Positions 32,696 to 35,467 of a stretch of DNA of 35,467 nucleotides are shown here, piece after piece. Positions within the stretch are counted from its first letter, which is position 1, and the number at the start of each line of letters is the position of its first letter. Location: positions 1 through 35,467 of the forward strand of contig CAIYFD010000250.1 of assembly GCA_903925425.1 (NCBI GenBank). Reading direction: 5' to 3'. Source of the DNA: an uncultured Opitutia bacterium (GTDB lineage: Bacteria > Verrucomicrobiota > Verrucomicrobiia > Opitutales > Opitutaceae). A program made the position numbers and the translations under genes. The notes beneath the pieces were generated by a model that was not told the DNA's origin, searched no databases, and worked only from the letters and a program-made list of their open reading frames with translations.

Positions 32696-33568
32696 ATGCC
32701 CTCCTGTCTTTACGAGTGCCATGTGATGCACCAGCGCTTCACCCCGGCGGCTCATCGCTTTGTCTACCGGATTTTTCTTTTTGGCATCGATCTCGATGAG
32801 CTCGATGAGCTCGACCGCCGCCTCCCGCTCTTTTCCGTCGACCGACCCAATCTCTTTTCCTTCCGGCAATCCGACTACCTCAAGCTCGACGGGCCGGTCC
32901 ACAACGGCGCCAGCGAAACCGCGGCCCCCAGTTCAGCCATCCCGCTGAAGCAACGCGTCGCGGCCTTCCTCCGCACCCGCGGGATCGAGCTCGGCGGCGG
33001 ACGGGTGACACTCGTCACGCTCCCGCGCGTCCTCGGCCACATCTTCAACCCCGTCTCGTTTTATTTCTGCCACGACCGGCATGGCGCCCCGCTTGCCGCC
33101 ATCGCCGAGGTGACGAACACCTTCCGCGAGTCCAAGCCGTTCCTGCTCGGCACCGAGCGCCTCGTTGCGCCCGGTGCCGCGGGCGCACCCGCAGCCTTCC
33201 GCCACCGCGAGCCAAAGTTCTTCTACGTCTCGCCGTTCTCGGACGTCGATGTCGCCTTCGATTTTCACCTCAAGGTGCCGGGCGCCGCCCTTTCCCTCCA
33301 GATCGACGACTACACCGGTGCGAACCGCATGCTCACCAGCATGCTGACCGGCCGGCGCGAGAGTTTATCGCGCAGCCGATTGGCATGGTACGCATTGAAG
33401 TATCCCCTGCTGAGCCTCCGGATCGTTGCGCTCATCCACTGGCACGCGCTGCTCCTCTGGTTCAAGAAAGTCCCCTGGTTCGCCAAGGCCGCCCGGCCCG
33501 CCGATCAGCGCGATGTCCACCAACCCCATTCGTCTCTGCACCCCGGTCGTCCCCGAACTTCTCCATGA
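32696..33568 (+). CDS. DUF1365 family protein
   Basis: The 290-residue protein starts MPSCLYECHVMHQRFTPAAH, then FVYRIFLFGIDLDEL, the typical DUF1365 opening, and has the family segment LGHIFNPVSFYFCHD in the middle. Its function is unknown. It is nearly always found beside CFA-type methyltransferase and FAD oxidoreductase genes, which implies a role in the same lipid modification. The stop overlaps the start of the methyltransferase gene by four bases (ATGA), giving translational coupling. Confidence 0.92.
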   Translation: MPSCLYECHVMHQRFTPAAHRFVYRIFLFGIDLDELDELDRRLPLFSVDRPNLFSFRQSDYLKLDGPVHNGASETAAPSSAIPLKQRVAAFLRTRGIELGGGRVTLVTLPRVLGHIFNPVSFYFCHDRHGAPLAAIAEVTNTFRESKPFLLGTERLVAPGAAGAPAAFRHREPKFFYVSPFSDVDVAFDFHLKVPGAALSLQIDDYTGANRMLTSMLTGRRESLSRSRLAWYALKYPLLSLRIVALIHWHALLLWFKKVPWFAKAARPADQRDVHQPHSSLHPGRPRTSP

Positions 33569-34812
33569 TACCGATCACCAGAACCGGCACGTTCCCCTTC
33601 TTCGACGTCTGTCCCTCCCTGTGTCGCGTCTTCGTTCTGCGGGCCCTCGCCCGGATGCCGCACGGCCATCTCCGGATCATCCTTCCCGATGGCAGCAGCC
33701 GTTCCTTTGGAGACGGGCAGGGCCCTGCCGCGGTGATCCGCGTGAAGCTCGAGCGCTTTTTCCATCGCTGCTTTTTCGCGGGCGACATCGGTTTTGCGGA
33801 AGCCTACCTTGACGGGGACTGGGAGACGCCGGACGTCACGGCCGTGATCACCTGGTTCATCCTCAATCATGAGGAGGCCCCGACCCTCTCCGGCTCGCGG
33901 CGGCAACACTCGTTCTCCCGCAACCTCCTCGGCCTCGCCAACCGACTCAGGCATCTGCTGCGGCCGAATTCCCGCAGAACTTCCCGCCGCAACATCAGCG
34001 AGCACTACGATCTCTCGAACGATTTCTTCGCACTGATGCTCGATCCGTCGATGATGTACTCCTCGGCCCGCTGGGCGACCCCCGAGCTATCCCTGGCGGA
34101 AGCGCAACGGGAGAAAAACGAGTCCATTTGCCGGAAACTCCGGTTACGCCCTGAGGACCACGTGCTCGAGATCGGCACCGGCTGGGGCGGCTGGTCCATC
34201 CACGCGGCCAAAAACCACGGCTGCCGCGTGACCACCGTGACCATCTCGGCCCAGCAACATGAACTCGCCCGGCAACGCGTAGCCGAGGCCGGGCTGTCCG
34301 ACCGGATCGACGTGCAGCTGCGCGATTATCGCGCGCTCAGCGGCCAGTTCGACAAGATCGTGTCGATCGAGATGCTCGAGGCGGTCGGCCACAAATACCT
34401 GCCCGAATACTGCGCGGTCCTCGACCGCGTGCTCGCGCCCGACGGGCTGATCGCGCTCCAGTTCATCACCTGTCCCGACCATCGCTACGAGGAGCTCCGC
34501 CGCGGCGTGGACTTCATCCAGAAGCACATTTTCCCGGGCTCGCTCCTACTCTCGCTCCAGCGGGTCAACGATTGCCTTGTGGAGGCCGGCGGTTTCCAAG
34601 TCCAGGCCGTGGACGACTTCGGCCCCGACTACGCCCGCACGCTCCGCCTGTGGCAGGATAATTTTCAGGCCAGGATTGAGGAGGTCCGCGCGCTGGGCTT
34701 CGACCAGCGGTTCATCCGCAAATGGGGCTACTATCTCTCCTACTGCGAGGCCGCCTTCGCGCAGCGCCACATCTCGGTCGTGCAAACCCTGCACTCCCGG
34801 GCAAAGCCATGA
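33565..34812 (+). CDS. cfa: cyclopropane-fatty-acyl-phospholipid synthase-like SAM methyltransferase
   Basis: The 415-residue protein matches CFA synthase, which uses S-adenosylmethionine to add a methylene across a cis double bond of membrane phospholipid acyl chains. The N-terminal lipid-binding domain has FFAGDIGFAEAYLDGDWETPD. Then come ISEHYDLSNDFFALMLD, the SAM motif VLEIGTGWGGWSIHAA (about 199-214), the conserved Glu region SIEMLEAVGHKYLPEY, and FIQKHIFPGS. It may instead make methylated or furan-type fatty acids, since DUF1365-linked members are not always cyclopropane synthases. Its start overlaps DUF1365 and its stop overlaps DUF1475. Confidence 0.92.
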   Translation: MIPITRTGTFPFFDVCPSLCRVFVLRALARMPHGHLRIILPDGSSRSFGDGQGPAAVIRVKLERFFHRCFFAGDIGFAEAYLDGDWETPDVTAVITWFILNHEEAPTLSGSRRQHSFSRNLLGLANRLRHLLRPNSRRTSRRNISEHYDLSNDFFALMLDPSMMYSSARWATPELSLAEAQREKNESICRKLRLRPEDHVLEIGTGWGGWSIHAAKNHGCRVTTVTISAQQHELARQRVAEAGLSDRIDVQLRDYRALSGQFDKIVSIEMLEAVGHKYLPEYCAVLDRVLAPDGLIALQFITCPDHRYEELRRGVDFIQKHIFPGSLLLSLQRVNDCLVEAGGFQVQAVDDFGPDYARTLRLWQDNFQARIEEVRALGFDQRFIRKWGYYLSYCEAAFAQRHISVVQTLHSRAKP

Positions 34813-35222
34813 TTCTTTTCCTGCGCGGCCTTTTCCTCGTCGTGCTGGCGTCGATGCTGGCCGTCACTTCCTGGGCCAGCTACCGGTGCCCGCTCTTCGC
34901 CGTCCCCCGCGAGGTCTATGAACATCCCTGGTTCATCGCCACGATGGCCGACACCTACTGGGGCTTCCTCACGTTCTACGTCTGGGTCGTCTACAAACAG
35001 ACCTCGTCGGTGGCGCGCGGGGCTTGGCTGATCGCCATCCTGCTGCTCGGCAATGTCGCCATGTCACTCTACTGCCTCGCCGAGCTATTACGGGCCGACC
35101 CGGCGGCAGGCCTCGCCCCGGTGCTCACCACGAGGCGCCACGGCCCGGGCCGACTCGGACTCGCGCTCGCGGCCCTCGGCGTGGTCGTGATCGCGCTGGC
35201 CTGGCCGACGAACGCGGCTTGA
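34809..35222 (+). CDS. DUF1475 family membrane protein
   Basis: The 137-residue protein has four predicted membrane segments: FLRGLFLVVLASMLAVTSWA, WGFLTFYVWVVYK, AWLIAILLLGNVAMSLYCLAEL and a C-terminal helix. The core MADTYWGFLTFYVWV matches DUF1475, a family often carried in CFA/DUF1365 operons. The function is unknown. The ATG overlaps the methyltransferase stop (ATGA at 34809-34812), so it belongs to the operon. Confidence 0.82.
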   Translation: MILFLRGLFLVVLASMLAVTSWASYRCPLFAVPREVYEHPWFIATMADTYWGFLTFYVWVVYKQTSSVARGAWLIAILLLGNVAMSLYCLAELLRADPAAGLAPVLTTRRHGPGRLGLALAALGVVVIALAWPTNAA

Positions 35223-35255
35223 GCCGCGCTTCCAGCTGCGTCTTGCTTTCCCCCC

Positions 35256-35467
35256 GTGGATCCATCCCCCGAGCCGAAGCCCCCCACCATGGCCCGCACC
35301 TTCTGGCAACGCCGGGTGCGCGATCCCATCGTCAACCAGCTGACCCAGGGGATGACTCCGGAGAAAATGGCGCTCACACTCTCCGTGGGCAGCGCCCTCG
35401 CGCTTTTTCCCATCCTCGGGACCACGACCGTGCTGTGTCTCGTGGTCGGCCTCGTCCTGCGGCTCAA
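35256..35467 (+). CDS. DUF2062 family membrane protein (partial, cut by window end)
   Basis: Only the first 70 or so residues are in the window. The segment TPEKMALTLSVGSALALFPILGTTTVL then a hydrophobic helix is the DUF2062 pattern. I use GTG 35256 as the start, giving VDPSPEPKPP before MARTFWQ; the ATG at 35289 is equally possible. It follows DUF1475 by 33 bases and is probably the next gene of the lipid operon. Confidence 0.75.
   Translation, partial: MDPSPEPKPPTMARTFWQRRVRDPIVNQLTQGMTPEKMALTLSVGSALALFPILGTTTVLCLVVGLVLRL

Noticed and set aside
31643-32902. 419-residue minus-strand frame
   Set aside because: It is antisense to the FAD oxidoreductase, which has a clear dinucleotide-binding motif, and it spans a gene boundary.

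Overview
The window is about 35.5 kb of high-GC bacterial chromosome with dense, mostly operonic genes and no tRNA, rRNA, CRISPR array, transposase or integrase that I can see. Gene content fits a Gram-negative heterotroph: outer-membrane barrels, lipoproteins, EttA, and rplM-rpsI. The secreted PQQ-like propeller, an ECF sigma factor next to a kinase-WD40 protein, and an oxidative deoxysugar cluster are typical of the Planctomycetota-Verrucomicrobiota group. My best guess is a verrucomicrobium of the Opitutaceae type. This is inference from gene content, not a marker-gene placement.

Layout. (1) 73-4172 (+): a five-gene, tightly packed sugar-oxidation operon. It encodes a TIM-barrel isomerase/epimerase, a FucU/RbsD mutarotase, an aldo/keto reductase, a zinc alcohol dehydrogenase and an amidohydrolase lactonase. 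It is most simply read as part of the non-phosphorylative L-fucose (or a related 6-deoxyhexose or pentose) route. The last gene has no normal start codon. (2) 4493-5020 (-): msrA, followed by a heptanucleotide tandem repeat with a degenerate inverted copy. (3) 5238-10161 (-): a three-gene ABC-2 exporter operon with a large secreted/membrane partner, then ettA. (4) 12231-15036 (+): a small secreted protein and a PQQ-type propeller, closed by a strong terminator. (5) 15310-17993: a tRNA dihydrouridine synthase, a Pro/Ala-rich bitopic protein and a lipoprotein. (6) 18022-22011 (-): ornithine decarboxylase-like and homospermidine synthase genes downstream of argC, an arginine-to-homospermidine neighbourhood. 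(7) 22073-24647 (-): two related TorF-type barrels flanking rplM-rpsI. (8) 24748-26543 (+): DUF423 and a CCA-adding-type enzyme. (9) 26691-29374 (+): ECF sigma factor plus Ser/Thr kinase-WD40 protein. (10) 29461-35467: fatty-acid desaturase, a divergent pair of ribbon-helix-helix genes, then a lipid-modification operon (FAD oxidoreductase, DUF1365, CFA synthase-like methyltransferase, DUF1475, DUF2062) cut by the window end.

The most notable points are: the ACG-start lactonase; the inverted heptad arrays; the ABC exporter with a GATase-like membrane partner; a Pro-rich protein with three repeated Lys/Leu motifs and a GspB-like C-terminus; the sigma-kinase pair with a changed DFG motif; and the desaturase/CFA/DUF1365 lipid cluster. 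Known families explain almost every gene. I did not find an unmistakably new defence or mobile system.
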